Shown: positions 1 through 7,716, counted from the stretch's first letter. The stretch is DNA of 33,750 nucleotides from an uncultured Pseudomonadota bacterium (GCA_903875455.1 CAIQWF010000006.1:1-33750), one strand, 5' to 3'. The notes: generated by a model not told the origin, from the letters alone. Translations and numbers: made by a program.

Positions 1-41
1 ACGCTTTTTTGCTAGTCGCAAAAAATGCTAACCCAACCTAC
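1..41. repeat. GTAGGTTGGG-type repeat, truncated by window edge (R1)
   Basis: These bases are the reverse complement of the first 41 bases of the full repeat at 13181-13304 and end in CTAACCCAACCTAC. They lie directly upstream of nifN, presumably in the nifE-nifN gap. An in-frame ATG at 25 falls inside the repeat and should not be taken as the nifN start. Confidence 0.85.
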
Positions 42-63
42 GAAAATATCGCGGAGACAACAA

Positions 64-1443
64 ATGGCTGAAATTCTAAAACGTCAAAAAGCTCTCTCGG
101 TCAGTCCACTCAAAGCCAGTCAACCGATTGGCGCATCGTTAGCGACTTTAGGTTTTAACCGGGCGATGCCGATGCTACATGGCTCACAAGGTTGCACCGC
201 GTTTGCCAAAGTGTTTTTTGTGCGCCATTTTCGGGAACCGATTCCACTACAAACCACCGCAATGGATCAAGCCAGCTCTGTGATGGGCGCAGATGAAAAC
301 GCGATTGAAGGATTACGCGCGATTGCCGATAAATCCCGCCCCGCATTAATCACCTTATTAACAACTGGTTTATCGGAAGTGCAAGGGGCTGATGTTCATC
401 GCAACGTGCGCGAGTTCCGCGAAAAATATCCCGAATTTAACGATGTCGCCGTCGTGGCGGTAAACACACCCGATTTCACAGGCAGTGTCGAAACAGGTTA
501 CGCCGCGACGATAACAGAAATCATCAAAACCTTAGTGCCCGATGCGAAAGACGCACAAACCAAACCTGGACGGCGAAAAAAACAAATCAATGTGCTTGCC
601 AGTTATATGCTGACTCCAGGCGACTTGGAAGCGTTGACCGATATTTTTGAGCAGTTTGATTTTCGCCCCGTATTTATTCCCAATTTGGCGGATTCTTTAG
701 ACGGCTGCTTAACCGACTCCGATTTTTCCCCTGTCACCATCGGTGGGACAGCAATCTCAGAATTAGCAACCTTAGGCGATGCCCGCGCCACTATCGTGAT
801 TGGCGCATCGTTAAGCAACGCGGGGAAATTGTTAGCGGAAAAAACCGGCGTACCGAGTTATCAATTCGACCATCTGTACGGCTTGAAAGCCAATGATGCG
901 TTTATCAATGCGTTAGCAGAAATCAGCGAAAACCCTGTGCCGGAGCGGATTGAACGGCAACGTTCGCAATTACAAGATGCGATGTTAGACACGCATTTTA
1001 TGCTGGGACAAAAACGCATTGCGATTGCCGCTGATGCTGATTTATTACTCGCCTTTACGGATTTATTGCAAGAAATGGGCGCGGAAGTTGCAACCGCTGT
1101 CACTTCCTGCATGACACCTTCGCTAAATAATATGGCGCTGGAAAAAATCAAAATCGGTGATTTAGAAGATATGGAATTGTTGGGAAAAGCCGAAAACGTG
1201 CAATTAGTCATCGGCAATTCTCATGCAGTGGACAGCGCGAAACGGCTGCATGTACCGATTCTTAGAGCGGGATTTCCACTGTACGACATTATCGGCGGCT
1301 ATCAAAAAACCTGGGTGGGTTATCGCGGCAGCCGACAAACGCTGTTCGATTTAGCCAATTTGGTGATTAACGAAGCGCACGAACAAATCCCCGTTTATCA
1401 CTCGATTTATAAACAACAGCCCGCTGCGCCATCATGTCATTAA
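64..1443 (+). CDS. nifN: Nitrogenase FeMo-cofactor scaffold subunit NifN
   Basis: NifN pairs with NifE to form the cytoplasmic NifEN scaffold on which the FeMo-co precursor from NifB is matured. The protein of 459 residues has the NifK-like fold, with SPLKASQPIG, HGSQGCTAFA and RHFREPIPLQTTAMDQ near the N-terminus and LRAGFPLYDIIGGYQ near the C-terminus. Starting at ATG 64 puts the cluster-binding cysteine of GSQGC at residue 44, matching A. vinelandii NifN. That ATG follows a GCGGAG ribosome site, whereas the earlier in-frame ATG at 25 lies in repeat R1. The stop overlaps the nifX start by 10 bases. nifE should lie just upstream of the window. Confidence 0.97.
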   Translation: MAEILKRQKALSVSPLKASQPIGASLATLGFNRAMPMLHGSQGCTAFAKVFFVRHFREPIPLQTTAMDQASSVMGADENAIEGLRAIADKSRPALITLLTTGLSEVQGADVHRNVREFREKYPEFNDVAVVAVNTPDFTGSVETGYAATITEIIKTLVPDAKDAQTKPGRRKKQINVLASYMLTPGDLEALTDIFEQFDFRPVFIPNLADSLDGCLTDSDFSPVTIGGTAISELATLGDARATIVIGASLSNAGKLLAEKTGVPSYQFDHLYGLKANDAFINALAEISENPVPERIERQRSQLQDAMLDTHFMLGQKRIAIAADADLLLAFTDLLQEMGAEVATAVTSCMTPSLNNMALEKIKIGDLEDMELLGKAENVQLVIGNSHAVDSAKRLHVPILRAGFPLYDIIGGYQKTWVGYRGSRQTLFDLANLVINEAHEQIPVYHSIYKQQPAAPSCH

Positions 1444-1919
1444 CGCGGCGGATGCAGATTGCAAAAACATCAGAATTGGAGCGTTTTATGGAAACGGCTT
1501 TGAAAGTGGCTTTTGCCAGCAGCGATATGGTCTGCGTCAATCAACATTTTGGTTCTGCCAAAGCATTTGCGATTTATGCGGTGAATAGGGACGAATCGCA
1601 ATTTGTGGAAGTGGCGCAGTTTGGGCAGTTAGACCAAGACGGTAATGAAGATAAATTGGCAGTGAAGTTTCAACTGTTGGAAGGCTGCGCGGCGGTTTAT
1701 TGTCAAGCGGTGGGAGCGTCTGCAATTAAACAATTAATTTCAATCGGGATTCAGCCCGTGAAAGTACACGAAGATAGTTTGATTAAAGATTTAATCATCG
1801 ATTTGCAGGCCGAGATGAAAGCAGGTGCATCGAGCTGGCTGGCAAAAGCGATTAGTAAACACAAAGGTGTTGATCCAAGCCGTTTTAATCAAATGGCGGA
1901 TGAAGAGTGGCAAGAATGA
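1434..1919 (+). CDS. nifX: FeMo-cofactor carrier NifX
   Basis: NifX is a small cytoplasmic carrier of NifB-co and the VK-cluster during FeMo-co assembly. The 161-residue product carries the NifX/NifY/NafY-family core (from about residue 24), including VNQHFGSAKAFAIYAV, the LLEGCAAVYCQAVGASA segment and the C-terminal SSWLAKAI region. It overlaps the end of nifN, so the two are probably translationally coupled. An in-frame ATG near codon 19 (METALKVAF) is an alternative start that would drop an unconserved N-terminal extension. Confidence 0.95.
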   Translation: MSLTRRMQIAKTSELERFMETALKVAFASSDMVCVNQHFGSAKAFAIYAVNRDESQFVEVAQFGQLDQDGNEDKLAVKFQLLEGCAAVYCQAVGASAIKQLISIGIQPVKVHEDSLIKDLIIDLQAEMKAGASSWLAKAISKHKGVDPSRFNQMADEEWQE

Positions 1920-1950
1920 GACCTGACAGGTTTTTAAAACCTGTCAGGTC
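1920..1950. repeat. CCTGACAGG-family palindrome after nifX
   Basis: Perfect 15-bp arms (GACCTGACAGGTTTT and its complement) around a single base, one base after the nifX stop. A near-identical palindrome follows nifV (27051-27083) and a degenerate one lies at 23121-23150. It could form an intercistronic mRNA hairpin; there is no U-tract typical of a terminator. Confidence 0.85.
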
Positions 1951-1988
1951 TGCTCCCAGAAATTTAAAAAACTTAACAGGAAAATATT

Positions 1989-2462
1989 ATGAGTGCAGCA
2001 AATTTGGTCGTTGCAGAAAATGACAGCTTTTTACAATCTGACATTGTGCAGGACATGATTAAACAACTTCGCGCCATTGACAGCTTTGGCACTTACGACG
2101 GCTGGTCTGAAGCCCGAATTATTGACCCGTTAGTGTTGACCAAAGAGCGCAAGCAGGCGATTCCGGTGATTGGCGACCCTGAAGAAATCACCATTGCGCG
2201 GGTGAAAGCGTATTACAACAGCCTGTCGTCATTGATTGAGAAAAAGTCCGGTTTGATGGCTGTGCCGATGATAAATATTACCCATGAAGGGTTTGGTCGC
2301 GCTTTGGTGATGGTGGGAAAACTGGTGGTTGCCGACAAAATTTTGCGTGATATTCATCGCTGGGGCTTTCCAAGTTTGGAAAAAATGGTGGAGCAAACGG
2401 ATACCACGATTGCGAAAGCGTTAGGCTTGATTGAAAAATACAACGCCGCCGCGACAGATTAG
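1989..2462 (+). CDS. NifX-associated nitrogen fixation protein (DUF269)
   Basis: Cytoplasmic protein of the DUF269 family, found almost only directly after nifX in nif clusters; its biochemical role is not firmly known. The 157-residue length is normal for the family. Recognisable parts are the N-terminal FLQSDIVQDMIKQLRAID segment, the GTYDGWSEARIIDPLVLTKE stretch and a mid-protein KAYYNSLSSLIEKKSG region. A GGA-containing ribosome site precedes ATG 1989, and the next gene follows after 9 bases, so it is part of the nifN-nifX operon. Confidence 0.93.
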   Translation: MSAANLVVAENDSFLQSDIVQDMIKQLRAIDSFGTYDGWSEARIIDPLVLTKERKQAIPVIGDPEEITIARVKAYYNSLSSLIEKKSGLMAVPMINITHEGFGRALVMVGKLVVADKILRDIHRWGFPSLEKMVEQTDTTIAKALGLIEKYNAAATD

Positions 2463-2471
2463 GAGAAAATC

Positions 2472-2690
2472 ATGAGCACTGTTGAAGACCTGAAACAACT
2501 GGAAAAAGAAGTTAAAAAAACCAAACGGTTAGCCAACGAACAAGCCTCTGTTTTGCATGATTTGATTGAAGATAAATTACCGGAAGCTTATCTGGAATTA
2601 ATGCCAATTGCCCAGGCGACTTATGAAGCGTGTGAGGCTTGGGCAGCGGCGAATAAAAAACTGCAAGCAGCGCAAGCGGCGTTGGCTTAA
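2472..2690 (+). CDS. DUF683 / CCE_0567-family small helical protein
   Basis: A 72-residue all-helical protein with a charged coiled-coil start (VEDLKQLEKEVKKTKRLANE) and an alanine-rich end. It belongs to the DUF683 family, whose cyanobacterial member CCE_0567 is a metal-binding helical-hairpin protein. It sits, as usual, between DUF269 and a ferredoxin gene. AGGAGAAA precedes the ATG. Its function in nitrogen fixation is unproven. Confidence 0.92.
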   Translation: MSTVEDLKQLEKEVKKTKRLANEQASVLHDLIEDKLPEAYLELMPIAQATYEACEAWAAANKKLQAAQAALA

Positions 2691-2701
2691 AGGAGATTAT
2701 C

Positions 2702-3019
2702 ATGTCTGAATTTATAACCGGTGTTACTTTTGGCGGCACAGTCTGGACACCTTCGTATGTCACAGATATTAACCAGAAAACCTGTATCGGCTGCGGACGT
2801 TGTTTTAAAGTTTGTCCACGCGATGTCTTTGATTTAATAGAAAAATCAGAAGCGTTTGCCGATGACGATGATTTTGATGACGATTACGCTGATTTTGAAG
2901 ATGACGACAGCACAATGGTGATGAGTTTGAAAAACGCGCTCGATTGTATCGGTTGCGAAGCCTGCTCAAAAGTGTGTCCAAAAGATTGTTTCACGCATCA
3001 ACATAAAATGGCTGCTTAA
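2702..3019 (+). CDS. Nif-specific ferredoxin III, 2[4Fe-4S]
   Basis: Low-potential cytoplasmic ferredoxin of the nif-specific type III family, thought to feed electrons to FeMo-co synthesis or nitrogenase. The first cluster motif is C28-x2-C31-x2-C34-x3-C38-P and the second is C82-x2-C85-x2-C88-x3-C92-P, with an additional C96. Between them is a strongly acidic insert of about 20 residues (DDDDFDDDYADFEDDD), which the family often carries. It has an AGGAG ribosome site 11 bases after the DUF683 stop. Confidence 0.95.
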   Translation: MSEFITGVTFGGTVWTPSYVTDINQKTCIGCGRCFKVCPRDVFDLIEKSEAFADDDDFDDDYADFEDDDSTMVMSLKNALDCIGCEACSKVCPKDCFTHQHKMAA

Positions 3020-3030
3020 GAGGAATTATC

Positions 3031-3354
3031 ATGCCCAGACCCGAAAAACATGTATTTGTCTGTACCCAAAACAGACCTCAGGGACATCCGCGCGGCTCTT
3101 GCACCAGCAGCGGCTGCGGTGCGGTGATGAATGAATTTATGAACCAGATTCAATCGCGCAATCTGTTTGAAAAAATTGCCCTTACCAATACCGGCTGTTT
3201 AGGGCCTTGCAGCGTAGGGCCAAGCGTGCTGGTTTATCCAGACGGTGTGTTGTATGGCAAACTGACCGCCGCCGATGTGGTGAAAATTGTGGAACAACAT
3301 TTAATAGGCGGACAGCCGGTCGTTGAATTGCAAGCACCCGCCGAGGTCTGGTAA
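3031..3354 (+). CDS. Thioredoxin-like [2Fe-2S] ferredoxin
   Basis: A 107-residue cytoplasmic ferredoxin of the thioredoxin-fold [2Fe-2S] type (Aquifex Fd4 / NuoE-like). The expected ligands are C11 (VFVCTQNRP), C24 (GSCTSSGCG) and C56/C60 (NTGCLGPCSVGP); C29 is an additional cysteine common in this group. Its partner is unknown; a nif-linked electron-transfer or protective role is inferred from its place in the operon. AGAGGAATT precedes the ATG. Confidence 0.93.
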   Translation: MPRPEKHVFVCTQNRPQGHPRGSCTSSGCGAVMNEFMNQIQSRNLFEKIALTNTGCLGPCSVGPSVLVYPDGVLYGKLTAADVVKIVEQHLIGGQPVVELQAPAEVW

Positions 3355-3356
3355 TC

Positions 3357-3854
3357 ATGAACTCAATGACGTTGCTTGATGAGCGGGTGATGTTCAGCCC
3401 GCAAATGCCATCGGCGATCAACCGTTTATTGCAAGCGGCGGTGGCCGATACTTCCTCAAATCCGGCACAGGCTGAACAGCTTTTTTTAAAAGCCCAAACA
3501 ACCGACAGTCATTGTCTGCAAACTTATTTTGCCTTGTACAAATTTTATTTTTTCCACAAACGCTTAAGCGATGCTGAACATTTTGCCTTGCAAGGATTGG
3601 AAGAATCGGCCAGACAAGGCGGTTTTCCCAGCGATTACCGCAGATTGGCGCGTGAGCCTGAAAAGTGGGATTTGTACGCCAATGAAATCGGTCTGTTTTA
3701 TTTGTACTGCCTGAAAGCGTTGGCGTTTATCAAGCTCAGGCAAGAGCATTTAATCGAAGCCGAAATCATTTTGCGGCAGTTAAAAGAACTCGACCCGCGT
3801 GATTTATGCGGCGCGTCGGTGATTATGGATTTGTCTGCCAGTTTTAACGCTTAA
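3357..3854 (+). CDS. TPR-like helical protein of the nif cluster
   Basis: A 165-residue cytoplasmic protein that appears wholly helical. Its middle resembles tetratricopeptide repeats (YFALYKFYFFHKRLSDAEHF, then a second unit ending EAEIILRQLKELDPRD). It aligns by eye over its length with the protein at 28193-28705, including YKFYFFHKRL versus NRFYYHQHRL, so the two are paralogues. It starts 2 bases after the ferredoxin stop without a strong ribosome site. A scaffold role in nitrogenase maturation is only inference. Confidence 0.75.
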   Translation: MNSMTLLDERVMFSPQMPSAINRLLQAAVADTSSNPAQAEQLFLKAQTTDSHCLQTYFALYKFYFFHKRLSDAEHFALQGLEESARQGGFPSDYRRLAREPEKWDLYANEIGLFYLYCLKALAFIKLRQEHLIEAEIILRQLKELDPRDLCGASVIMDLSASFNA

Positions 3855-3860
3855 GGATTA

Positions 3861-4295
3861 ATGATGGCGTTTGAGCAAGAAAAACATCGCTTTATCCTGT
3901 ATTACAAAGGCGACATCAGTGCGTTAATTTTGTTCGCTCAGCAGGAAAATGGCAGTATCTGTTTTCCCAAACCCTTGCCAAAGTTGGCCAGCACCTTTGA
4001 CGAAAATCTGCCGTTATCGGGAAATGTTCATGCCCATCCTGCGATGCTGCTGAATGAAATTAATCAGCTGTTAAAGTTGGACCATGATTTATTGCGAATT
4101 GAAAGTGGATTTTCGCAGCAGGTTGATACATCCGATGGTGTAGTGATTGTGCATCTGGCAAGGTTTTTTTTGCTCGACCCGCCGCATCAACTGATGCAGG
4201 AGCGGCATTGCAAACTGCAAACCTTGCCGGCGTTGCGGAACCAGCCGCCTGCGGAACTGGAACTGTTGCGCCGTGTTTATCAAAAGGTGATGTGA
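3861..4295 (+). CDS. Conserved hypothetical protein, nifN operon
   Basis: A 144-residue soluble protein I do not recognise. It begins FEQEKHRFILYYKGDISAL, with beta-strand character, and ends in a helical PPAELELLRRVYQKVM stretch; it lacks a signal peptide, membrane segment or cysteine-rich motif. AAGGA precedes tandem ATGs at 3861 and 3864, so the start is uncertain by one codon. Its stop overlaps the next start by one base, which supports a true operon gene. Confidence 0.7.
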   Translation: MMAFEQEKHRFILYYKGDISALILFAQQENGSICFPKPLPKLASTFDENLPLSGNVHAHPAMLLNEINQLLKLDHDLLRIESGFSQQVDTSDGVVIVHLARFFLLDPPHQLMQERHCKLQTLPALRNQPPAELELLRRVYQKVM

Positions 4296-4669
4296 TGGAT
4301 GAGTTAGTCTCGGAAATTGAAAGCAAGCGTGAATTTGGCGAATTGATTTGTCAGCGACTGACCGAATGTATTAAGAAACTCGGTTTTCCCGTCGGCACAA
4401 TCAAGGCTTATCCTGATTATCAAACAGTGCATTTTGAAATGATTCAGGACCCGTTTACCGGCAAATTTAACCTGAGTGGTTTTTGGACGGATCAACACGG
4501 ACACAAAGTCGGGCGCGTTCAGTTTCAAAGCGATGAGTCGTGTTATGCCGAATATAATGTTGGTTATGCGCATCCTGACAGGCCGAAATGGTTTGTTGAT
4601 AATGTCATTGCCTGGGGCAAAATAGACTCCATCAAAACCGACCTGGCTTTAATTGCTTTTCCTGAATAA
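4295..4669 (+). CDS. Conserved hypothetical protein, nifN operon
   Basis: A 124-residue soluble protein of unknown function, acidic and mixed alpha/beta (VGTIKAYPDYQTVHFEMIQD, then GHKVGRVQFQSDESCYAEYN). The chosen ATG overlaps the preceding stop (TGATG) and follows AAAGGTGATG. The upstream in-frame extension to 4208 runs inside the previous gene and is rejected. Being co-transcribed with nifN/nifX is the only clue to its role. Confidence 0.7.
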   Translation: MDELVSEIESKREFGELICQRLTECIKKLGFPVGTIKAYPDYQTVHFEMIQDPFTGKFNLSGFWTDQHGHKVGRVQFQSDESCYAEYNVGYAHPDRPKWFVDNVIAWGKIDSIKTDLALIAFPE

Positions 4670-4699
4670 AACTTTCCATCAATCCCACATCACGCCAGC

Positions 4700-5452
4700 A
4701 TGACAAATCCGCAACATTTTTATGACTTACTGATAGATCATGCCCGCTCCAATGCCAAAGTGAGCGGCGTGTGTCTGGGTCAGGTTTGGACATTTTGCAA
4801 GGCTGAACAGGGTGATGGCAGTCGTTTTGGCTTGGCGATGAGTCCACCGCAGACTTCCCGCACTTTGAGTTTTCCGGGCACCTTGGTGGGTAAAAATTTA
4901 TCCGAACTGGCAAGCTGGATTAACGATTGGGAGCCGTGCAAAGCAACCATTGGCATGGCGGCGATTAACTGCGGCTTGAACTCTCGCCCTTTGGCGAATG
5001 CAATGCCATTGGGAGCGGGAAATTTAGCGGTGTTTGAACATTTTTTGCCGCAATTACACGATAAAAAAGTAGTGGTGATTGGTCGTTACCCCGGCATAGA
5101 TGCTTATCAGAAACAGTTTGATTTGACGATTTTAGAGCGTCAACCGCAATGCAATGATTACCCCGATCCTGCTTGTGAGTTTTTATTGCCGCAAGCAGAT
5201 TGGGTTTTTATCAGCGGCAGCACTATTCCCAATAAAACTTTTCCACGTTTGGCTGAGTTATCACAACACGCTACGGTTGTATTGATGGGACCAACAGTGC
5301 CGTGGTTGCCAGAACTGGCTGATTTTGGCATTGATTATCTGGCCAGCGTGGCGATAGCGGATAGGATTGCTTTAGAACAAACGGTTGCCGAAGGGGGCGG
5401 GATACGGATTTTTTCGCAGGCGGTGCGTTATCATCTGGCGAAATTGCCATGA
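4700..5452 (+). CDS. DUF364 (Rossmann-like, putative heavy-metal chelation) protein
   Basis: A 250-residue protein matching the DUF4213/DUF364 architecture: an enolase N-terminal-like part (about residues 1-90, with GMAAINCGLNSR) followed by a Rossmann-like DUF364 part (KKVVVIGRYPGI, DWVFISGSTIPNKTFPRL, VVLMGPTVPWLPEL). Members have been proposed to chelate metals; some sit in metal-cofactor gene clusters. Several cysteines (residues 24, 32, 79, 90, 150, 158) could bind metal. It overlaps the next gene by 4 bases. A role in handling Mo, Fe or S for cofactor assembly is inference. No clear ribosome site precedes the ATG. Confidence 0.85.
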   Translation: MTNPQHFYDLLIDHARSNAKVSGVCLGQVWTFCKAEQGDGSRFGLAMSPPQTSRTLSFPGTLVGKNLSELASWINDWEPCKATIGMAAINCGLNSRPLANAMPLGAGNLAVFEHFLPQLHDKKVVVIGRYPGIDAYQKQFDLTILERQPQCNDYPDPACEFLLPQADWVFISGSTIPNKTFPRLAELSQHATVVLMGPTVPWLPELADFGIDYLASVAIADRIALEQTVAEGGGIRIFSQAVRYHLAKLP

Positions 5453-5790
5453 CAGACTGGACTCTCCATCAACAGCCACAGCTTGGCTATTCTTACGCGG
5501 GTTTTGCTCAGGCGAAAGTGTTTGTATTTCAGAAATGGTGCGACTTGGCAATTGAGCGACACAAACTGCTGCCGACCGATTTGTCAGGCGCGTGCAAATA
5601 TGGCAGTTTGTTTATGAATCAGGTGTTTGGCGGTGCGATTCATGGTCATTATGAACATCAATACAATATGATTGATGGCAGGATTGTGGATTTAAGCCAT
5701 GATGCAATGGATGTTGGCAGAATGCACAATCCTTATCGGCATGAGCCGGATTTTTTTTGCGATTCCACAAAAGAAGGCGGCATTAAATAA
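5449..5790 (+). CDS. Small protein with possible Cys-His-Asp (transglutaminase-like) core
   Basis: A 113-residue protein, last gene of this operon, overlapping the DUF364 gene by ATGA. The order C49 (LSGACKYGSLF), H70 (YEHQYNMIDG) and D81 (GRIVDLSHD) resembles the core of transglutaminase/papain-like folds, in which Cys starts a helix and His-x-W/Y-N and Asp lie on adjacent strands. It is shorter than a typical enzyme of that type, so it might be a minimal domain or a structural relative. No signal peptide is seen. Function is unknown. Confidence 0.7.
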   Translation: MTDWTLHQQPQLGYSYAGFAQAKVFVFQKWCDLAIERHKLLPTDLSGACKYGSLFMNQVFGGAIHGHYEHQYNMIDGRIVDLSHDAMDVGRMHNPYRHEPDFFCDSTKEGGIK

Positions 5791-5846
5791 TTGTTTGCCG
5801 CGCGTTGAGGTTTGGGTATTGCAGTTTTTGGCTGAGAATTAAATTT

Positions 5847-6290
5847 TTAACTTTTGCGCAAAGCGATTAACTGCGTCGTTTGCCAATCTTGCTGCGCGTA
5901 AAAATCCAACGCAGGCTGATTATGTTTATCGGCCAATAATTGCAACCGCGTTAATCCCTGTTGTTGTGCCCACCGCTCCAAATGTTGCAGCAATTGTTTT
6001 CCGATTCCTTGCCCGCGATAAGTGGCACTGACAATCAAATCTTCCAGCAAGCCCACTTTCGCCCCTTCTGCGGTGGAAATCAAAATCTGCACCGAACACA
6101 TTCCGACAATCTGTCCAACCTCGTTTTGCGCTACAAAAATCTGCCCGTCATCACTGTTGAGCAATAACTCTAGCCCTGCACGTTGCTTTTTTGAATCAAC
6201 CTGAAAATCCGCTTCAATCGCAAATAATTCTGCTAACAATAAAATCAAAGCTTCAATATCTCCAAATTCAGCGGCTCTCAGGTTAATCAT
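5847..6290 (-). CDS. GNAT-family N-acetyltransferase
   Basis: A 147-residue cytoplasmic acetyl-CoA-dependent acetyltransferase. The acetyl-CoA-binding signature is in VSATYRGQGIGKQLLQHLE, preceded by the acceptor-loop strand VGLLEDLIV, with the C-terminal LDFYAQQDW helix typical of GNATs. The substrate cannot be told from sequence. It is the last gene of the minus-strand modE operon, with its ATG 9 bases after the modE stop and a GGAGAG ribosome site. A link with molybdenum or nif is only positional. Confidence 0.9.
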   Translation of the reverse strand: MINLRAAEFGDIEALILLLAELFAIEADFQVDSKKQRAGLELLLNSDDGQIFVAQNEVGQIVGMCSVQILISTAEGAKVGLLEDLIVSATYRGQGIGKQLLQHLERWAQQQGLTRLQLLADKHNQPALDFYAQQDWQTTQLIALRKS

Positions 6291-6299
6291 ATTTCTCTC

Positions 6300-7097
6300 C
6301 TAACCTGCCACACCCAGAATAACTGCGCCCGCTTTAAACACTGCGGTGGCAGGCTTTCCAACAGCCAACTCCAATGTTTCGAGACTGTCATTGGTAATGG
6401 TTGAAGTGATTGAGTTTCCGCCTTCAAGTTGCAATGACACTTCAGAATTCACCGCGCCTTTTTGAATTCGCGACACCGTACCTACCAATTGATTACGCGC
6501 GGAAAGTTTATAGCCACCAAAATCGGTGACTAAAATAATTTGTGGAGCTTTAATCAGCACCACAACTTCTGCGCTGGCTTTCACTGCCAACGTTTCAACC
6601 GAGTCTTTGGTAATCTGCGCAATAATGGTTTCGCCGCCATTTAAGGTGACAGCCACTTCTGCATTTACCGCGCCCATGGAAACGGTTGTGACTTTGCCAA
6701 AAAACTGATTTCTTGCACTTGCTTTCATAATTAACCTCTTTAATAAAAAAATAACGTCTTGGTTTTTTTCCAAACGCTGGTTTATTTGGGTCAGGAATTG
6801 CTGATGCTCCGCCTGAATTTGCAAAAACAGATTGAGCAAGGTTTTTCCCGCCGCAGTGAGTTTGCTACCGCCACCTTTGCGCCCGCCAATCTCAGTTGAA
6901 ATAAGCATTTGCGGGGATAAATTGTTGGCTCGCTCAATGATTTCCCACGCTCCTTTATAAGTGACTCCCACATTGCGAGCCGCCTGACTGAGAGAACCTG
7001 TTGCATCAATCTCTGCCAGCAAGCGAAATAACCGCTCATTTAAACCACCGATTAAGCGTATATCGCCCTCAACAAAGGGTTTGTTTTGTATTTCCAT
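6300..7097 (-). CDS. modE: Molybdate-responsive transcriptional regulator ModE
   Basis: ModE represses molybdate-transport genes when loaded with molybdate. This 265-residue protein has full ModE length: an N-terminal winged helix-turn-helix (about residues 20-85, with GSLSQAARNVGVTYKGAWE and GGRKGGGSKLTAAG), then two Mop/TOBE molybdate-binding domains, each beginning SARNQ and containing a GAVN(A/S)EV motif (about residues 128-195 and 200-265). It lies between the ModC-tail protein and a GNAT gene. A ModE-type operator is at 7691-7714, in front of modABC. Confidence 0.95.
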   Translation of the reverse strand: MEIQNKPFVEGDIRLIGGLNERLFRLLAEIDATGSLSQAARNVGVTYKGAWEIIERANNLSPQMLISTEIGGRKGGGSKLTAAGKTLLNLFLQIQAEHQQFLTQINQRLEKNQDVIFLLKRLIMKASARNQFFGKVTTVSMGAVNAEVAVTLNGGETIIAQITKDSVETLAVKASAEVVVLIKAPQIILVTDFGGYKLSARNQLVGTVSRIQKGAVNSEVSLQLEGGNSITSTITNDSLETLELAVGKPATAVFKAGAVILGVAG

Positions 7098-7135
7098 TTA
7101 AAACTCTCGTACCACAGAACTAAAAACTGCCAACT

Positions 7136-7612
7136 TTAATCCGAATCCTGTTTTTCGCCATTCAATAATTGCTGTAACGAATAACTATTGGTGTTTAAAC
7201 AATAAGAAAAGGCATGAGTTTTCGCCAAACAATAAATGCTGCCACCTTCTTGCAACCCCATATCTTTGCAGGCTTTCAAGGTCACACTCGCTAACCAGAT
7301 ACTGCCGCAATCAATTTGTACTAACACGCTGTTTGTATTAAATATCAAGGCACAAATTTTTCCCTTGATTTGATTTTGCATGGAGATTCCAGAAATGTGA
7401 TTGAGTGATAAGGCAATATCATTGGATGAAATGGAAACTTTGATTTGACTGCCAATCGGCAAATTAGGCTGCAAAGGCAATACCAGTTCAATTCCATAAG
7501 TTTTGGCAAGTGTACAGCCTGCATGTTCATCATGCGCATCAATAATGACCGGAATAGTGTTTTTGACCGGTTTTAATCCAAGTTTTTGCATTAAGCTCAT
7601 TTCAACTTGCAT
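7136..7612 (-). CDS. Stand-alone ModC C-terminal (TOBE/Mop) domain protein
   Basis: This 158-residue protein aligns by eye with the regulatory C-terminus of the window's own ModC (about residues 230-360): IPVIIDAHDEHAGCTL with [30 protein letters not shown] with [14 protein letters not shown], and VLVQIDCGSIWLASVTLKA with [17 protein letters not shown]. The ABC ATPase half is absent. It has its own ATG and an AAGGAGC ribosome site, so it is not simply a decayed end. By family knowledge it should bind molybdate or tungstate; a sensing or storage role, or a loose subunit of the transporter, is inference. It is first in the modE operon, divergent from modABC. Confidence 0.85.
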   Translation of the reverse strand: MQVEMSLMQKLGLKPVKNTIPVIIDAHDEHAGCTLAKTYGIELVLPLQPNLPIGSQIKVSISSNDIALSLNHISGISMQNQIKGKICALIFNTNSVLVQIDCGSIWLASVTLKACKDMGLQEGGSIYCLAKTHAFSYCLNTNSYSLQQLLNGEKQDSD

Positions 7613-7625
7613 GTTCAGCTCCTTA

Positions 7626-7641
7626 TGTTGGATTTATTACA
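7626..7641 (+). promoter_or_regulatory. NifA upstream activator sequence (modABC, distal)
   Basis: Exact TGT-N10-ACA (TGTTGGATTTATTACA), the consensus enhancer for NifA, lying about 90 bases upstream of the sigma54 promoter at 7717-7732. It is paired with a second exact site beginning 20 bases downstream, i.e. close to two helical turns. Confidence 0.75.
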
Positions 7642-7643
7642 AA

Positions 7644-7672
7644 ATTGTAGGGTGTGCTACAGAGTGAGTAAA
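7644..7672 (-). promoter_or_regulatory. Possible sigma70 promoter for the modE operon
   Basis: On the minus strand, TTTACT and TACAAT are separated by 17 bases, about 32 bases before the ATG at 7612. The proximal NifA site at 7646-7661 lies within it, so NifA binding could affect divergent transcription. The -35 match is weak. Confidence 0.35.
7646..7661 (+). promoter_or_regulatory. NifA upstream activator sequence (modABC, proximal)
   Basis: Second exact TGT-N10-ACA (TGTAGGGTGTGCTACA). Two perfect sites in tandem in front of a sigma54 promoter make chance occurrence unlikely. Confidence 0.78.
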
Positions 7673-7690
7673 TTGTTTTAACCGCTTTTT

Positions 7691-7714
7691 CGCTATATAC
7701 TTGACTTAATAACG
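7691..7714. promoter_or_regulatory. ModE-type operator
   Basis: An imperfect dyad, CGCTATATA-N6-TTAATAACG, 24 bases long. It has the CGnTATAT ... ATAACG form of the known E. coli ModE box at modA. It lies between the NifA sites and the sigma54 promoter, and also upstream of the divergent modE operon. Confidence 0.75.
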
Positions 7715-7716
7715 AA

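Noticed and set aside
25-63. N-terminal extension of nifN from ATG 25
   Set aside because: It lies in repeat R1, and the start at 64 has a ribosome site and puts the cluster cysteine at residue 44 as in A. vinelandii.
861-1217. Minus-strand open frame inside nifN
   Set aside because: Antisense shadow; composition follows the codon pattern of nifN and no neighbouring gene supports it.
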